Below, piece by piece: positions 13,835 through 24,390 of a stretch of 64,000 nucleotides of DNA; positions within the stretch are counted from its first letter, which is position 1, and every line of letters begins with the position of its first letter. The DNA is from Mucidula mucida (Eukaryota; Basidiomycota; Agaricomycetes; Agaricales; Physalacriaceae). A model generated the notes under the pieces. It did no database searches, was not told where the DNA came from, and was given only the letters and a program-made list of their open reading frames with translations. Made by a program: the position numbers and the translations under genes. The stretch is taken from positions 1-64,000 of the forward strand of contig JADNYV010000204.1 in assembly GCA_015501055.1 (NCBI GenBank). Direction: 5' to 3'.

Positions 13835-13851
13835 CGGACACCTGATCGTGG
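13835..13851 (-). promoter_or_regulatory. Copy of the F-box subfamily 2 upstream motif, beyond the solo LTR
   Basis: The plus strand reads cggacacctgatcgtgg; compare 10277-10293 and 35539-35555. One base of the E-box core is changed (cacctg instead of cacgtg), as expected for the promoter of a dead copy. Confidence 0.4.
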
Positions 13852-14298
13852 GTCCGAGTCGCGAAATTTCCCTTCTGTCATCATCGATGGCAACGTTGGC
13901 GGCTGTTACTCTTCCAGGCTTGGATGACGACGAGAATGAGAGTATACGCCTCCTGCTTCAACAGTCGAGGCAACGCAAACACAACTTCGATCCTAGAATT
14001 TTCAACGCATCGCGAAACGCACTCGTAGTAGTCTCGTACACTCTTACAGGTTATCTTGAACCCCTCAAAGACTGATAAACTAGCTTGTGAACAGCGCGTG
14101 TCTGCACTCCTGCTACGTCTTGGTCATCATGAAGACTTGATATAAGGAAGACGCGCTACCCAGTCCGCTGTAAATGATACTTCATCACTACAGTAGTCAT
14201 CAAGACAATGAACCACGAAAGTCAGTCTTTGTCTTTTCTCTTGAAGTACCCGAGGATCGAGTATTTAATCTATCCTGCGCAGCTTGAACACGCGCAAC

Positions 14299-14704
14299 AT
14301 GCCTCCAAAATATAATGACTTTCCAAGAGCTCTTAGTCTGGGGAGTGTGCGAGGCCGCGTTCGTCGACAACATGGAACGGTGGCGCGCAGACGCTGATAG
14401 TGTCGCTCATCTTCGTAAGCTATTAGCTTTTCTCGCCCATACTTCTATTCACCAGCGACTTCAGGCTCTCATTAACGAGTGCATGCTTGTTGCCGGCTGG
14501 TCCTTGCTCCAAGACTGTGAAAGAGCGCCCTTGTTGTTTATCTACAAAGATCTAGTACAACGATGTCCCATTTCGGTCAAAGGTATGTTCATTGTTTGTG
14601 CTCAGGTTGCTCTCGCCTTCGTCAGCGAAGGTTCAACAGCGCTGGGCTGGATGACCAGTCACCAAACATCAGAGTCAGTAATCATTAGAGTCACCATCAG
14701 ATGA
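14299..14704 (+). pseudogene. Truncated DUF6535-type gene relic
   Basis: The relic begins with the same start as the full gene at 18502 (MPPKY). A frameshift near 14330 precedes CEAAFVDNMERWRADAD, which matches CEAAFIDNMERWREDAE of that gene; FIYKDLVQRCPIS then matches its YIYNDVPF. The similarity fades after about 14610, and no membrane-segment or C-terminal part exists before the DUF6699 gene. A short 5' duplicate. Confidence 0.65.
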
Positions 14705-14747
14705 CATGTAAATCGTAAAGTTCGTACACTCTACTAACTGTAGTCGT

Positions 14748-15419
14748 TCACCGAACGACAAACTCCCACCGCCATCCGGCCCACTTCATACCTGCAAAGT
14801 GTGTCTTCCCCAGCAAATAGTCCACCCTCTTCACGCCCTGCTCTCCCCCTCCGTACTTCATACAACGCTGCTCAAATGCAAGCCTTACCGCCGACTTGCC
14901 ACTCGACGATAACCTGTTCCACTCCTCGGGCGTTATCGGCATAAGAAGCAAAGCGTGCAGGTCAGCGATCGTATAATTCGTCTGCCAGACGGGAACGCTC
15001 CAGGCGAAGTACCCTTCGGATGTTGTCAGCTGTGGACCGTGACCGATAGGCAGCGCCTGGTCGCAATGCTCCTGTGGAAATGGATTCGCAAAGTCATAGA
15101 ATCCGGTGAACGACATGTAGCTGGTGCTGTAGGTGTGGCGAGGGGTATTACTTTTCTTGTCGTCGTGATAATATCCGTAATTGCACCAGCCTGCGGTGCT
15201 AGATGGGTATGGAGGTGATTGAGGAAAGTAGAAGGGCCCGTTCCAGTGGTGTAGAGGTCGCTGCTTTGAGTTCTCCTTCTTGGGAGACCACGGACAACCA
15301 AGGGTAGCTGATTTCTTCTCGGGTGTCGACGCGGGCGACGGCCAAGGATAGCAGTAGTAATGTGGCGAAGGATAAGCGGCGGGGTCTGGTGTGAATTGAA
15401 AGATGGATGGGTCGCCCAT
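14748..15419 (-). CDS. DUF6699 domain protein
   Basis: A single open frame of 223 codons. The first half is rich in Pro, Tyr and Ser (FTPDPAAYPSPHYYCYPWPSP). The second half is the DUF6699-like domain: SVPVWQTNYTIADLHALLLM, PITPEEWNRLSSSGKSAVRL, AFEQRCMKYGG, then VDYLLGKTHFAGMKWAG. Proteins of this kind are common, of unknown function, in basidiomycetes, often with a low-complexity N-terminus as here. No signal peptide or membrane segment is seen. An out-of-frame ORF on the same strand (15199-15804) is a shadow. Family assignment is from the conserved pattern; no function is proposed. Confidence 0.7.
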   Translation of the reverse strand: MGDPSIFQFTPDPAAYPSPHYYCYPWPSPASTPEKKSATLGCPWSPKKENSKQRPLHHWNGPFYFPQSPPYPSSTAGWCNYGYYHDDKKSNTPRHTYSTSYMSFTGFYDFANPFPQEHCDQALPIGHGPQLTTSEGYFAWSVPVWQTNYTIADLHALLLMPITPEEWNRLSSSGKSAVRLAFEQRCMKYGGGEQGVKRVDYLLGKTHFAGMKWAGWRWEFVVR

Positions 15420-15856
15420 GGTATGTGCAGAGATGTTGGGATTCGTTCGTAATGGGGGAATGGAGATTGATGCTGAATGTGATTAGACAAATCATGTCTC
15501 TTATAGTTCTGAGAGTCATGCTTACAACTGTTGTTTCCGTGGGAATGCGCAACGGGAGAGATGACAACAGCCCCCACCCAAGAGAAGAATAATAAGACCG
15601 GCGCTTGCGCTTGTTCTCGTTCAGTGAGAAGAATGAATCCGGATCCCAAATGGGGTTGCGATACAGACTAGTAAAGCATGCAGTATTGCCGTCAGCGCAG
15701 TTGGATACGGACAGAAGGTTCCAGTCTTTCAATTTACCCAAAGACAGAGTTTGTCTTGATTGGCCACCGTTAATCACAGAGTGAGCATAGCGCTGCATCG
15801 CCAACCAAATAGAGTTGTCGTTTTATGAAATTTGAGTGACTCTTCATGCGAATGCC
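15420..15856. other. Intergenic, upstream of the DUF6699 gene
   Basis: No coding signature is seen beyond shadow frames. It ends at the 7-bp target duplication of the inverted-repeat element at 15864. Confidence 0.4.
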
Positions 15857-15863
15857 CAAGGAG

Positions 15864-16779
15864 TGGTGGTGGGCATCCGAAGGGTCCGAGGCAGTCTGCT
15901 TGTTGTTGTTTGGTGGCAGCCTCTACCAGCCAACGCGTAGAAGTGTGAATGCTCTTTTTAATAGTGCTTTCCACATCGACATCTGAGCCTGCGGAGAAGC
16001 ATGAACCACAGGTTTATATCATATTCAAGTCCAATAGTGCAAATGCATTTTGAATTCATGTCAATAAGGATGCCTTTGCTCTGAGATCTGGAGCAGGACA
16101 AGGCATTTATGCAAATTGTCAACATGTTTTTTGCATCAATCCCCTCTAAATAACCATCTAGATAGATCTGCCAATGACCGGACGCGTAAATCGGAGTGTG
16201 TGTTTTGCTATTAGAACTCTACAACTCCCCCGCCAAAATGTGAGTCACATCACAGTGACAAGTCGCGCACAGACATGGTCTTGCTCGTTCATCGTCGTGC
16301 AACAGTAAGAAACACTCACTCAAAGCCTGTCATCCTGAAGACACTCATATCATGGGATATACTAAGAGATGAGCCCCCAAAGCCTTCCCGGATTAAGCAG
16401 CAGGACCTGCCAATCAGCCCATGGGGTATCAACTCGAAGAACTTGAGAATATCTTGTCTGCTAACTGGACTGTGTTGGATTCACAGAGTATGAGCAGCTC
16501 TGAGCCGCTTGAGGTGACATATGAGCCTTGACATGCTGACAAGGATGAGACAATGGGCAATGGTTGTAATGATGTATCTCATTCTGGTCGTACTCGCCCT
16601 ACTCATGCAATATACACTACCTACAGTACTCCTTGGTCAGAATTCAAGATTTTTACACTTCAAAGTCCAGAATTTCCCAAGATACAGCGCAAGGGCGACT
16701 AGAGCATTATTTCACCGGTTACTATTTAGTTACCGATAATCGGGCTGACCATTCCGGATCCCTCGGATGCCCACCACCA
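15864..16779. mobile_element. Non-autonomous DNA transposon with terminal inverted repeats
   Basis: The left end reads tggtggtgggcatccga at 15864. The right end read on the minus strand from 16779 is identical for 17 bases, and similarity continues with mismatches to about 28 bases (both go on to GG-TCCG). The 7 bases caaggag directly precede the left end (15857-15863) and directly follow the right end (16780-16786), a target-site duplication. If the first base is assigned differently, the duplication shrinks to aagga. The 916-bp interior has no credible coding frame, so it would depend on a transposase from elsewhere. I cannot assign a superfamily. Confidence 0.75.
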
Positions 16780-16786
16780 CAAGGAG

Positions 16787-17449
16787 GATTAAAAAGAGAT
16801 CGGTACTAACCACAGCGCCACTTGGCACTGGGTCGGACCTTCAATCGGAGTCTCAAGTCACACAAGACGCGATTTTCCCTTTTCGCTTGTTCCGCTAACC
16901 TGTCGCCCCATCTCCTTCTAGTCTCTACCGCCATTACGACATTGTTCAGATACAGTTATGCTCTATTTTTGTGGCTTCTGAAATAGTCCATTGCGAGTTG
17001 GCGATTCGTGCGATGCCATATCTCGAATATGCATCATTAACTTTTTTTTGCTCTGGATTGCTTTTGCTGATGTTGCTCCTAGACGTCGAGCGGTACTACC
17101 GGATCGAGAGAACTTACGTCCCTCTCTGTTACATATGGCGTAGATTTCCAGCTTGGCTTCCGAAAGACCGTTTCTGAAGTACACGTCCAGTCCGCGGCTC
17201 CGCCGTACCGTGATCTTCCTATCTATACAAGCCTGTCTAAAAATGACAGATTACTTACACTGTCTGATCTTTCTCCCCTTAACCGCTATTCAATCATTTC
17301 TAGAACCAGAGCTAACTCACTTGCGTTCAGGTAGAATTGGAACGCGTACACGTACATGTCTGCTTCTACATCTAGAACCGCCGCCGCCTTTGAGTGGATA
17401 TAAAACCTCGCATTCTCGTCCTCTCGTTCCCCGTTTCCCTTAGAAGACA
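16787..17449. other. Intergenic, promoter region of the secreted-protein gene
   Basis: No gene recognised. The last 60 bases hold a TATA box (17399-17405) for the gene that starts at 17450. The short frames at 16963-17184 and 17153-17443 have no family signature. Confidence 0.4.
17399..17405 (+). promoter_or_regulatory. TATA box of the secreted-protein gene
   Basis: A perfect tataaaa lies 44 bp upstream of the ATG at 17450, a distance that would leave a very short 5' leader. Confidence 0.5.
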
Positions 17450-18075
17450 ATGATTGCACTCATGTTTTTCTCTTCCTTCGTTCTTGGACTTGCCCTTCCC
17501 TCTCCAGCACTCCTCGACCCGGGTAGCTACAGGATCAGCAGCGTCGTGACAAATTCGACCCTCGTAGCGCCCAAAGAGAAGTACCAGAATGTCTTTGTTC
17601 GCTCTGATCCCGCACCGGATGTTGTATGTACTTGTCCTTCCCGTTGCTTTCGTCACGGTCTAACGTGCCCTTCACAGTGGATGCTCGGTCTGGGCGCAGG
17701 CGGGTCCTTCACTCTCGCGCACAAATCCCTTGCCCTGGCAATAGAAAGTGAAGACTGCGAGGTTTGTCTTCTTATCTCCCTTCCTGTACTCCCATCGAGC
17801 CGAAGTACGCTCACAGGCTGCACCGCTCATCCTTGCACCGCTTGAAGAGTCGTCTGCATTCGTGATAGAAGCCCATGACTCCGTAGATTACTTCACTGTG
17901 AGTTGCTCTTTGCGCTTGTACTTGACACACTATTGACTCATTTCTGGATGGCCGTCAGATCCGCTGGCCCAACTCATCCGTCGTTTGGACTGCTCAAGCC
18001 AGTGGAGAGGTGCAACTTCGCAAGGATGCCGGGACAGAGGCTCAAAGGTGGATGCTCAAGGAGACGCTAGAGTAA
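17450..18075 (+). CDS. Small secreted protein, possibly a beta-trefoil (ricin-B-like) fold
   Basis: No single frame shows this gene. Four exons (17450-17623, 17678-17761, 17817-17897, 17959-18075), all phase 0 with gtatgt/gtttgt/gtgagt donors and cag acceptors, join to 151 residues. A signal peptide is clear: MIALMFFSSFVLGLALPSPA. The mature part starts LLDPGSYRISSVVTNSTLV, has a central ESEDCEAAPLILAPLEES, and ends EAQRWMLKETLE. The opening 'DPGSYRI' and closing 'QRWML' are the usual first and last strands of fungal ricin-B-type trefoils, including I66-type protease inhibitors. That fold is inference; ligand or target is unknown. The four phase-0 exons and clean frame argue that it is functional. 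Confidence 0.75.
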
Positions 18076-18501
18076 GGGGTAGTATCGAGTTTTCTCAGCT
18101 AATCATTAAATGCCGCGGGTACCGTCCGATTTCTGGTTCTAGTGTTCTATTCAACAACTTGTATGGCTCGTGAGCTCGTATAGAAACGGTGTTCTTGAAA
18201 GAATGAGGACAATTGGTATGCGCCTATCGGTACGTCAGGTGGCAGGCACGCATACAATAAGCGAGTACCTTTGTTGTCTTTCACCCATAAATGGCTCGAC
18301 CCGATCCTATATATAATCATTATCAACGACTGTCAAAGCCCCATCAAACCAGTCGCCAGGATGTCACTGCCAGAACGCAATTCCTCTTACCTTGATTTGC
18401 GAAATGGAGGAAGGCACGAAAGTTAGTCCTTTCCTCTCTCCTGCAGTAGGATATTAAGTCTCTTCAATGCAGCTGAACATCGACAAATCATCAGGCGCAT
18501 T
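18076..18501. other. Intergenic, upstream of the DUF6535 gene
   Basis: No gene seen. A TATA-like string (tatatataa, 18308-18316) lies about 190 bp before the ATG at 18502 and may serve a long 5' leader. Confidence 0.35.
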
Positions 18502-21062
18502 ATGCCTCCAAAATATGACGCCTTGCCAGGAACACTCGAAGCTGGAGTCCGGGGAGCGTGCGAAGCGGCGTTCATCGATAATATGGAACGGTGGCGGGAA
18601 GATGCTGAAATGTCGCTTATCTTCGTAAGTCTGGAGCCATCAACTTTTCTCGCCCAGACTCCCATTCACCAACAACGTTAGGCTGTATCGTTCTTTGTCG
18701 GCGAGTCTATGTTTGTCGGCTGGTCCTTGCTCTCAGACCGTTGTAACAACGGATCCTTATTGTATATATACAACGACGTCCCATTTGAGTTAGAACTCCG
18801 CCATGACTATCCTCTCTTCTGCCTGCACAGGTCGCGGTCTACAGTACTAAGCCTTGTCTGTAGCTTCGCTACCATATGGCTTGCCTGTTTCGCTCGACAT
18901 CAGATTGAATTCGTGCGTTCAACGGCATCGACACAATCTTTGCGAACTCGCTGTCGGATTCAAGGTCTTTACCACCAGGCTTTGGAGATGCGACACGTTC
19001 CATTCATCATCGAGTACCTCCTGCCGACTCTCATCGCTATGTCATTGACTTGCTTCTTTGTTGGGTTTATCGCCAGCACCTACTACGGCTTTGCTTTCGC
19101 GGCGATGTTTGTTGCAAGCGCTTTGAGCGTCGGCATCAGCTTGAGCCTCCTTCCGATATTCCATCCCGACTGCGCGTATAAGACGCCGCTCACGCATCAT
19201 TGCTTTGCCATGCTTAATAGTCCCAGCTCACAGCGATTCATGGACATCTTTAGCCTACGAGCCTACATCCCATTCCAATTCGACAGTCTGCATCACGTTG
19301 AAGTTGAAATGACGAGAAGTGAACCAGAAACATTGGACGTGTCTGTGCTTCACTGGCTTTTCAACGACGGAAAGTCCAGTCAGTCGGTCAAGGCTATTAT
19401 GCTGCAGGCTTTAAGCAGTCTACCGTTAGAAAGCATCCCTCTCTTCAGCTCGCATGTCGTCACGCCTTATATCATATCCTCGAACACCATCCTTCAAGCT
19501 ATTCAAGACGACTTTGATTCCTCTCCCGTCCAAACACCCGATCGCTTCAGCAGGCTTCAGCGCGCAGCACTGCGTTTTGAATCTGGTGCTTCCCACCGTG
19601 TACGCACGCTGCACATGCAATATGGTTATAATGTGGAAAGCAGATATACGTTCTATCGTCAAGAGGACTATGCTCAGCAGCTCGTAACAGGCAACTTGCT
19701 CTACCATGCAAGCCACCTCGAAACGAATTTCGATGCTATACTATGGGCCAAAATATTCGCATACGCGATAGAGAGTGACCCGAGCCTTGAATGGCTATGC
19801 ATCGATAAATAAGACCCTCGGAGGTTTGGGCGGAACTTCTGCGGTGCGCTTTGAGCCCGCGCTCTTGCGAGATTTATGAAGGGGCAGCTCTTTTGACTTT
19901 CAAACTCCCCGAGGGTATGCCGGCGCTCGAGATCGATCATTACGACCGAGAAACAGAGCTCGATAATGGCATGGAGGAGGAGAGGAGAAACAGCTCGCCA
20001 CGACTGGCTTCAATTTTGTCTACGAACATGCGTCCTTCTTTCTTGAGGTGGCTCATTCACGTTGGTTTCTCTCATGTGAAACGTGATGCTCACATGAAGA
20101 ATGTCCCCGACGATGTCTTCCTCTTGTTAGCCATGTTACAGACACTGTCCATTCAGAAGACATCGACGCTTTCGCCTCCGATTGTCCAGGAGTTCACGCT
20201 CTTCCGCGACATCCTGCTGATTGTTACGAAATATCTGGTAGAACGGTGCCACATGGGCACCGACAAGACCACTCTTATCGTCCTACAGCAGGTTATTGAG
20301 TCAGACTCTTTCGGCAGCCATACTGTAATCTCGTTGGGAGACCAGTGTTTCATGCTGCAAAGCGTATTCGTCACTCTACGTCATCGCTTTAGGAATTATG
20401 GACCAGACGACGAACTTCAAGTCCTGGCGCACCAATGGCTTACCCCAGAAATCACGAGCAAGATCCTCACTGTGGCGCTGCAGCATCCAACCAACGCAGT
20501 GAGCGCGATATGGCGCATTCTATCCTATTTTCTTTGTTGCCCGCGGTCAAGCAGGCATGTAAAATGTCTGGAACGTGTGTACACGAGTCTTCTTGAACGA
20601 AGTTGGCTACAGGGAATGGCGAGAACCTTCACAGCGGGCTGGAAGGAGAGCCCGCTTCAAGCTGATGACGGAGTACAACCAATCACAGACTTTTCAGGTT
20701 TACACACAGGATGCTTAGCGGCGCTCTATATCGATGGCTTGAAGATTGTTAGCCCAGATATATACCGACGTGTCGTCGACGACCTCAGCGATGCCGATAA
20801 TCCGTCGACTATTTGTAAGATGCTTCTCTTATCCAACAAGCAGTCCAGGATGTGGGAAGTTGCCCGTATCATAGATGGGAGAACCGATGGGAATTGGATT
20901 CGGGATCTGGTCGAATTTTCGACATCAGATCAGGTAAAGGATATGTCCAGCGACTATGTCGGAAACGGTTATCTTCATAGGATTACAACGGCCCTTATGC
21001 ACGATGTCATCGGCAAACACGATGCGCCTTCATACGTGACATTTCCGCTGTATAATAGTTAG
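18502..21062 (+). CDS. DUF6535 membrane protein, with one single-base frameshift
   Basis: The start is MPPKYDALPGTLEAG, then CEAAFIDNMERWREDAEMSLIF. A 57-nt intron (18625-18681) leads into AVSFFVGESMFVGWSLL. The N-terminal half has membrane segments: SLVCSFATIWLACFA, then YLLPTLIAMSLTCFFVGFIA and FAFAAMFVASALSVGISLS. This fits the Agaricomycete DUF6535 pattern (acidic N-terminus, helical hairpins, long cytosolic helical tail). The tail continues to 21062 (ending SYVTFPLYNS). One break exists: in the run gataaataaga at 19804-19814 the frame shifts by one base, exactly as if one A of an A-run were missing; otherwise both halves are open for more than 360 codons. It could be a real recent lesion or an assembly error. 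Function unknown. Confidence 0.65.
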
Positions 21063-21100
21063 AACCCGAAAGCAGTTTCTACCAGTGTACAGATCACACT

Positions 21101-21139
21101 ACACCGCCAAAGTGCCTCCGGGTGTGATCGAGGTGGAAA
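21101..21139 (+). repeat. Left inverted repeat of the composite segment
   Basis: This pairs with 24874-24912 in inverted orientation: 19 perfect bases at the outer end, then a few mismatches. Confidence 0.7.
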
Positions 21140-21382
21140 GAAAAGGGCGGAGACAGGTGATGATCGGTCTGGATCTGATATGACTTCTGCCCGGAGTCCA
21201 TATGGCTGCTGGCGATGTGGCTACCACACCTCTCTCTCTCCTCCCACCATGTTACCTCAAATGTGATGACAGGATGGTGTGAAAACAGGTCGGCCATGGG
21301 TTTGCCATCCATCTCCCTTGTTGTCTCCGATATCTGCAGACCCTATGATTTGTGTACTCTATAGAACATCTCATTTGTACTA

Positions 21383-22140
21383 CTACAGCTCGCTGTCGCT
21401 AATATCGAGGACAAAATCTACGTCGTCGACTTCATTACCAGACCAATCATCCTCCTCGTCATCGGAACTACTGTCCTCTTCGCCACTGTCGAAAATGGCG
21501 GCTCCTTTCCTCATCGCCGCCTGGACCTGTGCTGGCTTCAGTCGAATAACTAACCGAGTCCCAGATTGAGGTGCTGCTGCTTTCTTTTTCCAGCAGCTCT
21601 CCACTATGGAGACCCAGTGCATCTGCCATAGCGTGCATGTTCCATAAGCCACGATGTTCGAACTCGCGATCTAGGCGCTCGGACTGTGCATCCAAGATCT
21701 CATTGTTGGTTGGATGGAGGGTAAAGTCATCGACAGAAAACTTGTACGCGTCCAGTTGGTCCATATCAATACGCACATTAACATGTGGTTCAGATCATAT
21801 GCGTGCATTGACAGCGGTTATGGCTGAAAGTTGCGAAGGTTGCTGCCGCTGTTGTCGCGCTTGCTCTCTCGCCGCATTTATGCGCTGCAGATTCTCGTAT
21901 CTCTCTGCTGCAGCATGGTGTTGATCACCATTAACATGTGAAGTCGCACTGCTCCGGAGGATCCACGACTTAGCAGAAAGAGGAGGGAAAGGCTGAGTGT
22001 TTCCGTGACAGATTGTGCAAAGAACTTTGGAGTCTGTTGTGTCCTCCACAAAGACTGAAGAGTTTACTTGTGTGAGTCTAAATTCTGCGTCAAGTTCTTC
22101 TCGTTAACTCACAATTTGGCAGAGCTTTCTTAGGTGGCAT
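21383..22140 (-). pseudogene. N-terminal zinc-finger part of a KDZ-type transposase, truncated
   Basis: The start is MPPKKALPNC at 22140; an intron then leads into FVEDTTDSKVLCTICHGN, TQPFPPLSAKSWILRSSATS and HVNGDQHHAAAERYENLQ, with a C..C...H..H arrangement like a BED/C2H2 finger. The frame meets a TGA at about 21795, resumes in the same frame (DQLDAYKFSVDDFTLHPTNN, FEHRGLWNMHAMADALGLHS), and shifts near 21570 to an acidic end (DSGEEDSSSDDEEDDW). These blocks resemble the opening of Agaricomycete Kyakuja-Dileera-Zisupton transposases as I remember them. The large catalytic region is missing, so this is a decayed, non-functional remnant. Confidence 0.55.
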
Positions 22141-22260
22141 TTTGTCAAGCAGTTCACGCGTCAGTCACAATCGCGTGACCTCCGTGACTTTTCGCGCAAG
22201 AACGCTGTTTTGCGCCTTCCTCTGCACCTGGATATAAGATACTCAGCTAGAGAGTGTATT

Positions 22261-22410
22261 CTGTATATATAAACATAATCTAGTACTAGGTTTATCTTAG
22301 AACACACTCCTCCAAGCTCGGTGGTGCGAAGATTTGGTGAATTGAGGGGGAGACCCACATGATTCCGAGATCTCGAGACCTCGGGTTCGATTCTGTGATC
22401 GACCATTTCT
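22261..22410 (+). repeat. tRNA-like / possible SINE with pol III A and B boxes
   Basis: An A-box-like agctcggtggt lies at 22315-22325 and a textbook B-box gggttcgattc at 22383-22393, with a TATA-rich stretch (ctgtatatataaac) about 40 bp upstream. The 58-base spacing and the weak T-stem and acceptor pairing do not fold into a good tRNA cloverleaf, so a tRNA-derived SINE head or dead tRNA is more likely. It ends some 75 bp before the solo LTR. Confidence 0.35.
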
Positions 22411-22486
22411 CAAAATTCAACCTCGACCATCCGGCCTACCCTACACAGCCCAGCACGAATCGGGCGATAACAGGGGTGTTAGCGAC

Positions 22487-23005
22487 TGACTCAGCCACGA
22501 GACTCAACCAGGTACCACAGCAAGAACTGAAAGAGAAAGTGTTCGTGTTTGTAAGACTAGGCTAGGCCAGGTGTATAAACGAGATCGGAACTCAAGTACA
22601 ATGATACTATACTACTGCTTATATACTAGTAAGCCTGTGTTTGGGACTTCTTGTCCATACGTGTTTCCGCTAGGGATAACTCCACGCCCTTGACCCAGTG
22701 TTGTATGCTACTAGTCCATGAAACCATTAAATACGAGTGGTAACTGCATGTAATTAATAATACTGAAACGACCATGTGTGCTACGAGTGTCGGTGGTGTG
22801 TATACAATAGGAAGTCCATGAGGTATCAGCATGTATGATGTCATCCATGTGTTGGGTGTGTGTCCGACATGAGTACAGCTTCGGTAATGAAAAGGAGTAC
22901 GATTGGTGACAAAACAAATGATGAAACGGTCCGTTGGTTGATAAGACAAGCCCCCGATAAGATATGATAAGATGTGAAAATGTGAAAATATGGCGATTCA
23001 TAACA
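22487..23005 (-). mobile_element. Solo LTR of the 56522 gypsy element, second copy
   Basis: This is the same sequence and orientation as the LTR at 13263, from tgttagcgactgac to attcataaca. It is flanked by a perfect 5-bp duplication, agggg, at 22482-22486 and 23006-23010. No internal sequence is attached. It lies 43 bp upstream of the ATG at 23049, so it may now supply or disrupt that gene's promoter. Confidence 0.92.
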
Positions 23006-23048
23006 AGGGGCCTCATTGCCATTTTTTTCTTGCCTTTCAACCACCACC

Positions 23049-24390
23049 ATGTCAGTCCCTCCCATTTCCCCGTCTTCTTCACCCCCCTCCGACGATGATA
23101 ACCCCATGAACAGCATTCTTGCGGCTATGAAAACGCCACAGGCCAGTCGTGTCCTTGGCAAGCGCCCAACTCCCAATAATGAGGACTTTGACGAGCTCGA
23201 AGATGACAGTGCTCCGGGCGGTACCAGTGGTAACCCACTGACTACTAACCCGTTCACAACTCCCACCGGTCCTAACCCCAATGATTTGATCGCTGTCAAG
23301 AACTTTGCTGCGAGGAAGAAGCTCAAAACTGAGCAACTTGCCGAGGTCGAGGTTTTCCTTCAGGTGTGTCTTCGTTGTCAGCTCTAACTGCATACTAATT
23401 CCTGCATTCTCCACTCAGGACCCGCCGCATGTTCGTGACGCCAAGACGTTTGCACTGCTCCATTCTGTCTTCAACAAGTCGAGGAGATTGTTGTCGCAAC
23501 ACCTGCCTTTGAGGTCTCCGACGACCTACGCAAGAACATCAACTCGTATTCTGTGGCCATGCTTCTTTCCAGTCACATTGCCTCTTACAAGGGTGCTCCT
23601 GCGACGGACTCGCTTCTTGTGAGTCTTTTTGCCATTCCGTGGTCGAAGCCTGAACCATGTTTATCTCATAGAAACTCCTGCTCCGCCTTCCTCTAGGAAT
23701 TCCCGCAGGCATTACAGCCAATGCCGCCGACTATAATCGACTCCAATCTGCTGTCAGCGACGCCCTCACTCAGACAAGGGCCACGTTCAAGAAACATGTA
23801 TGATGTCTCCTTCATTGTTCCAGCCTTATCTCATGAATTCTTAGCTGGCTATCAGGAGGAAGGGTGGTCCCGAGCCCGACATATTTACTCTAGCCCGTAC
23901 ATTCATCAAGAACACCAAGTGTGAGCTCTCCGTGCCCCTTTGCTGTCGCATTGCCCTCATGGTGAGTGCCGTATTTCTTCTCAAATGACTTTCCCTAACC
24001 CTCAACAGCGCATGGTTTTCAAGAAACACGCTGCGAACGACTTTTGGGATAAGCTCGACGCCCAGTATGCCGTGATTGTCCAGGTCGCGAAGGGTAGTGC
24101 TACGGCACTTGTCAGGTTGTTGTCATTATTGTCTTTACGCTTTCTTTTGCTGATATTGTTCCAGGGCTTTTGAATTCATCTACGAGAGCGACAAGAAGCA
24201 GCACATCGGAGACGGTTTGGGTGTAGGGCCTCGCCCGGATGCCAGCATCAGCGGTATACAGCAGCAGGTTGACGACCTGATGCTTGCCGCACAGTTGGAT
24301 GTGATGACCACTGCCGCCGCCGCCACATCTGCAGCCCAGCAGGCTGCCGAGTTGTCGTCGCCCGACGTGTTCACCTCTCAAGCGGCGTAG
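23049..24390 (+). CDS. Unrecognised multi-exon basidiomycete gene, one probable frameshift
   Basis: The ATG sits in a good context (caccATGt). Exon 1 gives an acidic, proline-rich start (SVPPISPSSSPPSDDDNPMN) and LIAVKNFAARKKLKTEQLAE. Later exons, separated by short introns, read DPPHVRDAKTFALLHSVF, TPAFEVSDDLRKNINSYSVA, LPLGIPAGITANAADYNRLQ, EPDIFTLARTFIKNTKCELS, FKKHAANDFWDKLDAQYAVI and a C-terminus ending SSPDVFTSQAA. A one-base shift occurs near 23489, between KSR and EIVVATP, without splice signals. I recall similar proteins as multi-copy genes of unknown function in Agaricomycetes, but I cannot name a domain. Being enclosed by the inverted repeats, it may be a transposon-carried accessory gene. 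Confidence 0.5.

Noticed and set aside
13776..14075. Open frame starting MAIHN at the LTR edge; similarly the apparent start of the integrase frame at 56537
   Set aside because: The start codon and first five residues come from the LTR terminus (atggcgattcataaca on one strand). They are not gene starts.
15199..15804. 201-codon minus-strand frame upstream of and overlapping the DUF6699 gene
   Set aside because: Different frame from the conserved domain; composition is that of a shadow frame.
22310..22410. Functional tRNA gene
   Set aside because: A and B boxes exist, but the stems do not pair well enough and the spacing is long for the arms seen. Kept only as a tRNA-like repeat.
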